Shown here: positions 1-4,948 of the stretch, piece by piece
Numbering within the stretch: the first letter of the stretch is position 1
How the letters are laid out: every line of letters begins with the position of its first letter
NCBI GenBank assembly: GCA_035719045.1
Contig: DASTGO010000551.1
Coordinates: 1 to 5,117, forward strand
Source: DASTGO01 sp035719045
GTDB taxonomy: Bacteria; Actinomycetota; Actinomycetes; Actinomycetales; Kineosporiaceae
Length of the DNA: 5,117 nucleotides
Direction: 5' to 3'
Notes under the pieces: generated by a model
The model's database searches: none
What the model was told of the DNA's origin: nothing
The model's input: only the letters and a program-made list of their open reading frames with translations
Program-made: the position numbers and the translations under genes

Positions 1-2
1 GA

Positions 3-121
3 GTTACGGCGACCATAGCGACAGGGAAACGCCCGGCTCCATTCCGAACCCGGAAGCTAAGCCTGTCAGCGCCGATGGTACTGCCCGGGGTACTGGGTGG
101 GAGAGTAGGACGTCGCCGGAC
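3..121 (+). rRNA. rrf: 5S ribosomal RNA
   Basis: This is the 5S rRNA of the large ribosomal subunit. The conserved internal stretches are present in order: CATAGCG near 14-20, GGGAAACGCCCGG near 24-36, CATTCCGAACCCGGAAGC near 40-57, CAGCGCCGATGGTACTGC near 68-85 and GGGAGAGTAGGACG near 99-112. The closing helix is visible: GGCGAC at 8-13 pairs with GTCGCC at 112-117. The total length of about 119 nt is normal. The exact ends are estimated from this helix to within a few bases. The gene lies at the left edge, so the 23S rRNA is expected just upstream outside the window. Confidence 0.97.
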
Positions 122-129
122 AACTTTCT

Positions 130-172
130 GTTGGTGGCCGGGCCCCGCGCACGCGGGGCGCCGGCCACCAAC
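130..172 (+). terminator. rRNA operon intrinsic terminator hairpin
   Basis: A long, nearly perfect hairpin follows the 5S gene by about 8 bases. Bases 130-141 pair with 161-172 over 12 bp. After a single bulged base (G160), 142-148 pair with 153-159 over another 7 bp, closing a 4-base loop. The stem is very GC-rich. A short TTT occurs at 176-178, followed by a C-rich tract rather than a long U-run, which is common in actinobacteria. Position and strength fit termination of the ribosomal RNA operon. Confidence 0.9.
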
Positions 173-365
173 ACGTTTGCCCCCACCCCCGTATGCCACA
201 GCGCTGGACCTGACCTGTAGCGGTTTGGTGACCACTCGCGCCGGTGCTCGTGGTATGGCCGCAGGGCGGCTGCGTTTCCTTGGTCTGGCCGCTACGTTTG
301 CGGCCGCAGCAAGCGATCAGGTGCTGTCACGGCGCGTCGGGCCGACTCGGTGGGCGTCACTGCCG

Positions 366-719
366 ATGCGAAAGCGTCGCCCGGTCCTCGTCGGTTGCTT
401 CGTCTTCCTCGTGGCCGTGCTCCTGCCCTTGGGTTCCTGGCCTGGATGGTCATCACGGGGGGAGAACGAGTGCGCGCGTCGCTGGGGGACCGCCGTCACG
501 CTCACGCCGGAGCAGCTCGCCGGGACCTGGCGCGCAGCCGAGGGCGGAGCCGTCACCTTCGCATCCGACGGAACGTTCTCCCTCAGCCAGGTGCCCGGCC
601 ACTACCTCTCCGACGACCGCCGTCGACCCCACTTCCGTACGAGCTGCACGCGGTCGCACCGGACGCGGTCCTCCCTGCCCCGCGAATACCCCAAGGCCAC
701 TCTCGTCACCCGGCGTTAG
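366..719 (+). CDS. Small predicted secreted or membrane-anchored protein, possibly truncated
   Basis: A 117-residue reading frame with no recognised function. The ATG at 366 is chosen because it gives a sensible export signal: a basic start (MRKRRP), then a hydrophobic stretch at about residues 7-22, then Pro/Gly/Trp. Residues 47-75 (LTPEQLAGTW, then AVTFASDGTFSLSQ) resemble the 'L.GTW...G..L.. DGTF' opening of small extracytoplasmic lipoproteins common in actinobacteria, although no clean lipobox is seen. After about residue 82 the sequence becomes Arg/Ser/Thr-rich and loses this resemblance, so the second half may be out of frame and the gene decayed. Third-position GC is high, supporting a coding history. 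No good Shine-Dalgarno sequence precedes the ATG. It stands alone, with no operon partner. Confidence 0.4.
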   Translation: MRKRRPVLVGCFVFLVAVLLPLGSWPGWSSRGENECARRWGTAVTLTPEQLAGTWRAAEGGAVTFASDGTFSLSQVPGHYLSDDRRRPHFRTSCTRSHRTRSSLPREYPKATLVTRR

Positions 720-1020
720 TGACCACTTCCGCACCCAATCGGCGACAAGGACCCAGGTCGGCGCCACCAACACTTTCAAGAACGCCACATCGCCACATCG
801 CCACGACTCAGGCCAGATGGAGGAGGGCCGCCATGACCGGGCGCCGGGCGGCGTTCTCGACAACGACCGTCAGGCCCTCGTGGAGCGTGGCGGGTCCCTT
901 CTGGCGTGTGGCTAGGTGGAGTTCCGCAGCTCCCCGGGCTCAGTTGGGACCTGTAACAACCATGGCGCAGGCGGCGCTGGGGTGATTGGGAGTTGCCGGT
1001 TGGCCAGGTCGGCCTCCCGG

Positions 1021-1065
1021 GACCGGCCCGGCTCGCCTTGTCACCCATCTTGAGCCGGGCCGGTC
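1021..1065. repeat. Perfect 14-bp inverted repeat, 17-base loop
   Basis: GACCGGCCCGGCTC at 1021-1034 is exactly repeated in reverse complement at 1052-1065, separated by 17 bases. The hairpin would be very stable. There is no T-run on either side, so a conventional intrinsic terminator is not clearly supported. It could be a transcription barrier, a recombination site or a transposon-end remnant. No gene directly adjoins it. Confidence 0.75.
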
Positions 1066-1130
1066 TGCACGCCGGAGCGTTGTGGGCTGGGCGGCGGGAC
1101 AGGCCTGCAGGTGTGGCAACGCTCCCATCG

Positions 1131-1169
1131 AGGCTGTGGGGGCCTTAGCCAGGCTGTGGGGGCCTAGCG
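1131..1169. repeat. Tandem direct repeat, two copies of about 20 bases
   Basis: AGGCTGTGGGGGCCT occurs at 1131-1145 and again at 1151-1165. After each copy the match continues with AGC, with one extra T in the first copy, making two adjacent units of 20 and 19 bases. It lies in non-coding sequence and has no obvious function; replication slippage is the simplest origin. Confidence 0.7.
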
Positions 1170-1349
1170 AGGTTGCCGCGGCGGGGTGGGAGGCCCTTGG
1201 GGGAAGGCCCCGGAGCGCCTGGGACACCTCGCCGAGGGCGAAGAAGACCGGGTAGCCGCCAGACCTGGTTCCCACGGGAATCCGAGCCCACCCGGAGGAC
1301 TCTGTCTTCGGGTAGGACGGGCCGGAAACGACTGGGCCTCTGGGCAGGG

Positions 1350-1394
1350 TTCCCCCGAGAGGAATCGAACCTCTGCCACGGTTGAGGAAACCGC
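1350..1394 (-). other. tRNA 3'-half-like fragment (T-arm and acceptor 3' strand)
   Basis: Read on the minus strand, this stretch holds a textbook T-arm: stem AGAGG, loop TTCGATT, stem CCTCT (1374 to 1358). A 7-base acceptor-like strand CGGGGGA and a discriminator A follow, ending at 1350. Just upstream, 1394-1378 can fold as a 5-bp anticodon-like stem (GCGGT/ACCGT, one G-U pair) around the loop TTCCTCA, which would place CCT (Arg) at the anticodon. The same segment can instead be read as a class II variable arm. Against a working tRNA: position 37 would be C rather than a purine, the variable region is only 3 bases, and no matching TCCCCCG 5' acceptor strand is found upstream. It is best read as a partial or decayed tRNA, or an att-like remnant left by an integrated element. 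The family (Arg) is inferred only. Confidence 0.5.
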
Positions 1395-1484
1395 CCGGAG
1401 TGGCCGTATCCAGCAACATTGCCACCATGGCTTACCGGATTGTCCCCATTGGGCAGCGTCAGTCATATGGTTCGTCAGCATTTC

Positions 1485-1548
1485 GCGTCACGAATGATGT
1501 CACGGAAGTGCTGGCCCACCCCGGGCCCAGGCGCGTCACGGATGTGAC
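1485..1548. repeat. Cluster of GTCACG boxes with an inverted repeat
   Basis: GCGTCACGAATG (1485-1496) recurs as GCGTCACGGATG (1533-1544), 11 of 12 bases identical. A further GTCACG lies at 1499-1504, exactly 12 bases after the first. The last copy is part of a perfect dyad, GTCAC-GGAT-GTGAC (1535-1548). This could be an operator for a dimeric regulator or a recombinase-binding array, but no intact gene starts nearby, so it may be a relic or chance. Confidence 0.45.
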
Positions 1549-1561
1549 TGTGTGTGTTGTT

Positions 1562-1600
1562 CCGCCGCTAAATGACCTCGGGGCGGCCATGTAGCGGCGG
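1562..1600. repeat. 9-bp inverted repeat
   Basis: CCGCCGCTA at 1562-1570 is matched by its reverse complement TAGCGGCGG at 1592-1600, with a 21-base loop. It sits just upstream of the VOC and recombinase gene remnants. No T-run follows. It may be a weak hairpin or an element-end remnant. Confidence 0.45.
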
Positions 1601-1668
1601 CGGCCTTGCCTGCCTTGATCCTCGATCGTTGGGGAGGATGGGGCCAGCCAGCAGCGGAATCGTCGTGG

Positions 1669-1824
1669 CTACGACATTGTGACCTTGGTCCACGCCGCCA
1701 GTTCATTTCCGCCCGGTTCGGTGACGTGGAACCGCCGGCCACCGGGAAAGTCGAAGGGCTCGGTGACGATCCCGCCTGCAGCTTCGATCGCTTCTCGGGC
1801 CGCTGCGAGGTGTGCGACCTTGAT
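1669..1824 (-). pseudogene. VOC/glyoxalase-family protein, C-terminal remnant
   Basis: On the minus strand, from 1824 down to a TAG stop at 1669-1671, there is a 51-residue frame with no start codon at its head. It reads IKVAHLAAAREAIEAAGG, then IVTEPFDFPGGRRFHVTEPG, then NELAAW near the end. This matches the closing beta-alpha-beta unit of vicinal oxygen chelate (glyoxalase/bleomycin-resistance/dioxygenase) proteins: an 'A...IEAAGG.V..P' helix-turn followed by 'GRRFHVTEPGGNELAAW', where the Glu of NEL sits at the usual metal-ligand position. The N-terminal half is missing; upstream of 1824 the sequence becomes the opposite-strand recombinase fragment. It is therefore a broken gene, cut at the same point as its neighbour. 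The family call rests on these motifs only. Confidence 0.6.
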
Positions 1825-2078
1825 CTGCCGAGTTCGAGGTCGACCTACTGCGGATGCGCACCCGTGAAGGCATGGCCGTCACCCGTGCCCGCGGCAGACT
1901 GCGCGTCAAACCACCCGAACTGTCCACCCGCCAGCAGAACCACCTCGTCCAGCTCCGCGCCGCCGGCGAGCACTCCATCGCCGACCTGGCCGAGATGTTC
2001 TCCGTCTTCCGAGCCACCGTCTACCGCACCCTGGCCCGCGACCAGGCCACGAGTCACCCCAAGCGGAGCCGTAGATGA
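1824..2078 (+). pseudogene. Serine recombinase (resolvase/invertase), C-terminal fragment
   Basis: The open frame from 1824 to the TGA at 2076-2078 encodes 84 residues. It begins SAEFEVDLLRMRTREGMAV, which matches the end of the long E helix of small serine recombinases ('LAEFERDLIRERTREGMA'). A basic linker (RARGRLRVK) follows, then a Hin-type helix-turn-helix at about fragment residues 35-66 (LSTRQQNHLVQLRAAGEHSI, then ADLAEMFSVFRATVYR). The catalytic N-terminal domain with its serine is absent, and the codon just before 1824 is an in-frame TGA. An internal ATG at 1854 could still give a 74-residue DNA-binding peptide, but no good ribosome site precedes it. The fragment is a mobile-element remnant next to the arsenic island. 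Confidence 0.75.
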
Positions 2079-2144
2079 TCGACAACTGAGCGTTGGCTTT
2101 TCGCCGGGCGCCGGCCGGGCCTTGTGCGGCGACGACCGTGGGGG

Positions 2145-2522
2145 TCAGGCCGTCGCCGGGTCAGTGAGGTCGAGCAGCGCCCCCAGTCGTTGTACGGCTT
2201 CGGGGCGGACCCAGTAGTAGACCCAGGTGCCGCGGCGTTCGCAGTCGACCAGGCCGGCTTCGCGCAGCACCCGCAGGTGGTGGGAGATCGTCGGCCCGGA
2301 CACGTCGAAGGCTCCGGTCAGGTCGCAGACGCAGGCCTCGGGCCGTGAGGCGATCATCGACATCAGCCGCAGCCGGACCGGGTCGCCGAGGGCCTTGAAC
2401 ATGGGCGCGATCACGGCTGCCTGCTCGGCGGTCAGGGCCCGCACCGTCAGCGGGTCGCAGCAGGCGCTGTCCATCGGCGCCGCCGGCGCGCAGGTGGCCC
2501 GCTCCACAGGCTGATTCGACAT
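2145..2522 (-). CDS. arsR: ArsR-family As(III)-responsive transcriptional repressor
   Basis: A 125-residue winged helix-turn-helix repressor of the ArsR/SmtB family. Family members bind the ars promoter as dimers and release it when As(III) or Sb(III) is bound by cysteines. Seen: FKALGDPVRLRLMSMIAS (about 42-59) is the family's dimer and early-helix region. C64-V-C66-D sits at the start of the helix before the recognition helix, as in the classical CxC arsenic sensor. The recognition region is GPTISHHLRVLREAGLV (76-92), and the wing RRGTWVYYWVRPEA follows. The N-terminus adds C11 and a C21-C22 pair, resembling the Cys-Cys pair used by corynebacterial ArsR, so it may combine ligand sets. The start at 2522 gives a normal length; an ATG at 2567 would add an atypical hydrophobic tail. 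The start lies about 6 bases after a -10-like CAATAT, so the mRNA may be leaderless. It is divergent from the ars genes. Confidence 0.93.
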   Translation of the reverse strand: MSNQPVERATCAPAAPMDSACCDPLTVRALTAEQAAVIAPMFKALGDPVRLRLMSMIASRPEACVCDLTGAFDVSGPTISHHLRVLREAGLVDCERRGTWVYYWVRPEAVQRLGALLDLTDPATA

Positions 2523-2615
2523 GCCTCTATATTGACAGTCCTCGAAGATGGCGAGCAAGATGAGCACTGGTTAGACATGCGTCGAACCAGCCGTTCTTGT
2601 CCTCAGGAGGACGCG
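2523..2615. promoter_or_regulatory. Divergent arsR / ars operon promoter-operator region
   Basis: This 93-base gap separates arsR (leftward) from the plus-strand ars genes. For the rightward operon, TTGACA at 2532-2537 is a perfect -35 box, with a weak -10 CAAGAT at 2556-2561 (18-base spacer). For arsR on the minus strand, CAATAT (2534-2529) serves as -10, with TTGCTC (2558-2553) as a possible -35. The rightward -35 and the leftward -10 thus share the AT-rich CTATATTGACA segment, so one bound ArsR dimer could block both. A direct repeat AAGATG (2545-2550 and 2557-2562) lies between. A clean second operator half-site is not seen. Promoter positions are inference from motif match. Confidence 0.6.
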
Positions 2616-2771
2616 ATGCGCTCCCTAGCCCGCCGGTTATGGTCGGCCGGTTCCGGTTCGACCGTCACGTTCTGCGAGTCCTGCGGGCAGGTCTGTACCC
2701 AGACCTGCCGGGCGTTGGCGCAGCGGGACCGCGACCGGATCGCGGTGTTGCGGCTCGGCCTGCCGCGCTGA
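2616..2771 (+). CDS. Small four-cysteine protein, first gene of the ars operon
   Basis: A 51-residue protein of unknown function. The ATG at 2616 is fixed by a strong ribosome binding site AGGAGG at 2605-2610, 5 bases upstream. After a basic N-terminus (MRSLARRLW), the core is TVTFCESCGQVCTQTCRALA, with cysteines at 20, 23, 27 and 31 (C-x2-C-x3-C-x3-C). A basic/acidic helix with several Arg follows (QRDRDRIAVLRLG). The tight cysteine spacing suggests binding of a soft metal such as Zn(II) or As(III), or a redox role. It has no signal peptide. Being first behind the ars promoter, 65 bases before arsM, it is probably co-transcribed with the arsenic genes. A metallochaperone or arsenite-buffering role is inference; a tiny zinc-ribbon-like DNA- or protein-binding module is the alternative. 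Confidence 0.72.
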   Translation: MRSLARRLWSAGSGSTVTFCESCGQVCTQTCRALAQRDRDRIAVLRLGLPR

Positions 2772-2836
2772 CCTGCTCAGCCTCCGCCCCATCCACTACC
2801 CGACACCCCTGTGACCTGATTCTGGAAGGGATCACG

Positions 2837-3742
2837 ATGACCGACACCAGCCTCGACCCGACCCAGCTCGACGGCGACCAGTTGCGGGAGGCGGTCCGCG
2901 ACCGGTACGCCGCAGCCGCCCGGCAGGCCAGCGATAACCTCGACGCCGCCTCGTCGGCCCCGGCGTCGTGTTGCGGGCCGGTGACCTCGTGCTGCGGTTC
3001 GGGCCCCGCGGTGATGCCGAGTGTGGACCCGATCACCAAGGACCTCTACGACGCCGACGCCGAGGCGACATCGGCGGGGGCGTTGGCGGCGTCGCTGGGC
3101 TGCGGGAACCCGACCGCCCTGGCCGAGCTCAAGGCCGGGGAACGTGTGCTGGACCTCGGCTCCGGCGGTGGCCTGGACGTGCTGCTGTCCGCGCGGCGGG
3201 TGGGCCCGTCCGGGAAGGCTTACGGGCTGGACATGACCCCGGAGATGCTGGAACTGGCCCGCCGCAACCAGGCCGAGGCGGGTGTGGAGAACGCCGAGTT
3301 CCTGGCCGGCACGATCGAGGACGTCCCGCTGCCGGACGCCAGCGTGGACGTGGTCATCTCCAACTGCGTGATCAATCTGGCCGCCGACAAGGACCCCGTG
3401 CTGCGCGAGGCGTTCCGGGTGCTGGCTCCCGGCGGGCGGTTCGCGGTCTCCGACATCGTCGTGCTCAAGCCGCTGCCCGAGCTCGCGCGGCGGGCGATGC
3501 GGCTGTGGACCGGCTGCGTGGCTGGTGCCCTGCTGGACAGCGAGTACGTCGCCAAGCTGACCGCGGCCGGGTTCGTCGACGCCGCGGTCGAGGTCACCCG
3601 CGCCTACACCCGCCAGGACCTGGTCGACATGGCCGCCACCCTGGACCCCAAGGAGATCCCCGCCGGGACCGACCTCGACGCGGTCATCGACGCCATGGAC
3701 GGGGCGGTCGCCAGCGCGTTCGTGCGCGCCACCAAGCCGTGA
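2837..3742 (+). CDS. arsM: ArsM-type As(III) S-adenosylmethionine methyltransferase
   Basis: A 301-residue cytosolic enzyme that transfers methyl groups from S-adenosylmethionine to As(III), giving methylated and partly volatile arsenicals. The start at 2837 has GGAAGGG at 2824-2830 before it. The Rossmann-type SAM site is clear: VLDLGSGGGLDVLLSA (104-119) with acidic D132 in YGLDMTPEMLELARRN, and the post-motif region VLREAFRVLAPGGRFAVSD (188-206). The three cysteines expected for As(III) binding are present: C89 (SLGCGNP), C177 (ISNCVINL) and C227 (WTGCVAGAL), corresponding to the conserved trio of characterised ArsM enzymes. The N-terminus has two extra Cys-Cys pairs, C45-C46 and C52-C53 (SCCGP, SCCGSG), typical of many bacterial ArsM proteins. 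Length is slightly above short bacterial forms. Its stop overlaps the next gene's start by 4 bases. Confidence 0.95.
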   Translation: MTDTSLDPTQLDGDQLREAVRDRYAAAARQASDNLDAASSAPASCCGPVTSCCGSGPAVMPSVDPITKDLYDADAEATSAGALAASLGCGNPTALAELKAGERVLDLGSGGGLDVLLSARRVGPSGKAYGLDMTPEMLELARRNQAEAGVENAEFLAGTIEDVPLPDASVDVVISNCVINLAADKDPVLREAFRVLAPGGRFAVSDIVVLKPLPELARRAMRLWTGCVAGALLDSEYVAKLTAAGFVDAAVEVTRAYTRQDLVDMAATLDPKEIPAGTDLDAVIDAMDGAVASAFVRATKP

Positions 3743-4314
3743 CCCCTGCTCCCGCCCCGGGGCACCGGCCGCAGCCGGTCGCGGTCCGTGCGATGACGGA
3801 CCGCGACTGGCCGGCCGTGCGGGCCATCTACGAAGCGGGGATCGCCACCGGCAACGCCACCTTCGAGACCACCGCGCCGTCCTGGGACCGCTGGGACGCC
3901 ACCCACCTGCCCGACCACCGCCTGGTCGCCATCACCCCGGACGCCACATCCGATGGGGCGCCGGGCACCGGCAGCCCGAGCGTTCCCGGTGGGCCGGTGG
4001 TGGGGTGGGCGGCGCTGGCGCCGGTGTCCGACCGGTGCGCCTACGCCGGGGTCGCCGAGAACAGCGTCTACGTCGACCCCGCCCACCACGGCCGCGGGAT
4101 CGGCCGGACCCTGCTGCTGGCCCTGCTCCAGCAGGCCGAGGCTGCCGGGATCTGGACGGTGCAGTCCGGGATCTTCCCCGAGAACACCGCCAGCGTGGCC
4201 GTCCACCAGCGGTGCGGGTTCCGGATCGTCGGCCGCCGCGAACGCCTCGGTCGCCTCCACGGCACCTGGCGCGACGTGCTGCTCCTGGAACGCCGCAGCC
4301 CCACCATCACCTGA
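3739..4314 (+). CDS. GNAT acetyltransferase, phosphinothricin/arsinothricin type
   Basis: A 191-residue GCN5-related N-acetyltransferase that would use acetyl-CoA to acetylate an amine. The GTG start at 3739 overlaps the arsM stop (GTGA, 4 bases), implying translational coupling. It is preferred over ATG 3793 because it keeps the first strand VAVRAMTDRDWPAVRAIYEA (14-33). Family marks: GIATGNATFE (34-43), as in phosphinothricin-acetyltransferase-like proteins; the acetyl-CoA loop HGRGIGRTLL (117-126) following NSVYVDP; and FPENTASVAVHQRCGFRIVG (146-165). Residues about 67-86 form a Gly/Pro/Ser-rich insertion between strands. In ars clusters such enzymes are called ArsN and can inactivate the amino-acid arsenical arsinothricin or the related phosphinothricin. 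The substrate here is inferred from the neighbourhood only, so no gene symbol is given. Confidence 0.88.
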   Translation: MTPAPAPGHRPQPVAVRAMTDRDWPAVRAIYEAGIATGNATFETTAPSWDRWDATHLPDHRLVAITPDATSDGAPGTGSPSVPGGPVVGWAALAPVSDRCAYAGVAENSVYVDPAHHGRGIGRTLLLALLQQAEAAGIWTVQSGIFPENTASVAVHQRCGFRIVGRRERLGRLHGTWRDVLLLERRSPTIT

Positions 4315-4378
4315 AACCACACACCGGACCCGCCCACCGGCCGCCCGCTCGGACCCACCCCCACACGAAGGGACGGAC

Positions 4379-4831
4379 ATGACCCAGCCCCCGCCCGCAC
4401 CGCGACCCACCGACGGTGCGAAGCCGTCGGTGTTGTTCGTCTGCGTACACAACGCCGGCAGGTCTCAGATGGCCGCCGGCTGGTTGGCCGCTCTGGCCGG
4501 GGACGCGGTTGAGGTCCGCTCCGCCGGCACCGCGCCCGCCGATCAGGTGAACCCGGTCGCCGTGCAGGCGATGGCGGAGGTGGGCGTCGACATCACCGCC
4601 GCCACCCCGAAGGTCCTCACCGCGGACACGGTCCAGGCCAGCGACGTCGTCATCACGATGGGCTGCGGGGACACCTGCCCCTACTATCCGGGCACCCGCT
4701 ACCTGGACTGGCCCCTGGACGACCCCGCCGGACAGGGCCTCGACGCCGTCCGCCCGATCCGGGACGCCATCAAGGCCCGCGTCGAGCAACTCATCGCCGA
4801 GCTCCTGCCCGAAGGTCCCACCCGGACCTGA
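4379..4831 (+). CDS. arsC: Arsenate reductase, LMW-phosphatase fold (actinobacterial type)
   Basis: A 150-residue cytosolic arsenate reductase that converts As(V) to As(III). The start at 4379 follows GAAGGGA (4367-4373) by 5 bases. The low-molecular-weight phosphatase P-loop is VLFVCVHNAGRSQMAAGW (18-35), with catalytic C22 and R28 (C-x5-R). RSAGTAP (47-53) and DVVITMGCGDTCPYYPG (89-105) follow. C96 and C100 are candidate resolving cysteines, and the acid loop is DWPLDDPAG (110-118). The GCGDTCP block and the N-x-H-N-A-G-R-S-Q loop match reductases of mycothiol-producing actinobacteria, so mycothiol/mycoredoxin or thioredoxin is the likely electron donor. Residues 1-16 are a Pro-rich extension. 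It follows the acetyltransferase by 64 bases. A small hairpin (4813-4829, AGGTCC/GGACCT) overlaps the stop codon. Confidence 0.94.
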   Translation: MTQPPPAPRPTDGAKPSVLFVCVHNAGRSQMAAGWLAALAGDAVEVRSAGTAPADQVNPVAVQAMAEVGVDITAATPKVLTADTVQASDVVITMGCGDTCPYYPGTRYLDWPLDDPAGQGLDAVRPIRDAIKARVEQLIAELLPEGPTRT

Positions 4832-4948
4832 CAGGACGTCCCGCCCCACCCCGGGTCGACACGCCTACCGTGCATCCCGGACCCCACCGCACCGGCCCGC
4901 ACGCACCACGGGTCCGTCCTCACGGCCCCGCAGCAGGAAAGGCCCGAG

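Larger units (their letters stand above)
720..1349. other. Long stretch without a convincing gene
   Basis: No frame on either strand in these 630 bases shows a recognisable protein family, a good start with ribosome binding site, or a coherent domain. The open frames present are the Arg/Pro/Gly-rich kind that arise by chance in high-GC DNA. What can be seen is a 14-bp perfect inverted repeat (1021-1065) and a tandem 19-20 base repeat (1131-1169), listed separately. It may be debris from past insertions next to the rRNA operon. Confidence 0.6.

Noticed and set aside
453..863. 136-codon minus-strand open frame
   Set aside because: No domain, no ribosome site, and it overlaps the better supported 366-719 frame.
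940..1428. 162-codon minus-strand open frame
   Set aside because: It begins in the tRNA-like segment and continues through repeats with no recognisable domain.
2127..2158. 8-bp hairpin CGGCGACG/CGTCGCCG around the arsR stop as a terminator
   Set aside because: The stop codon lies in its loop and no T-run follows on the minus strand; too weak to call.
1606..2217. 203-codon plus-strand open frame
   Set aside because: It runs across both the VOC and recombinase remnants in a different frame; its Pro/Ser-rich content reflects frame shift of real coding sequence.
2523..2567. Upstream ATG for arsR at 2567
   Set aside because: It would add a hydrophobic 15-residue tail across the promoter region; the start at 2522 gives the usual ArsR length and N-terminus.
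2968..3738. Long plus-strand open frame upstream of, and in frame with, the acetyltransferase
   Set aside because: It overlaps arsM in another frame and is Arg/Gly-rich without domains; only the part from GTG 3739 matches the GNAT family.
3604..4452. 282-codon minus-strand open frame
   Set aside because: It is antisense to the arsM end, acetyltransferase and arsC start, low in complexity (Gly/Val/Arg-rich), with no family motif; a high-GC antisense artefact.
4878..4916. 7-bp inverted repeat CGGACCC/GGGTCCG between arsC and the transporter as a terminator
   Set aside because: The 25-base loop and absence of a T-run make it unconvincing; the genes are likely co-transcribed.
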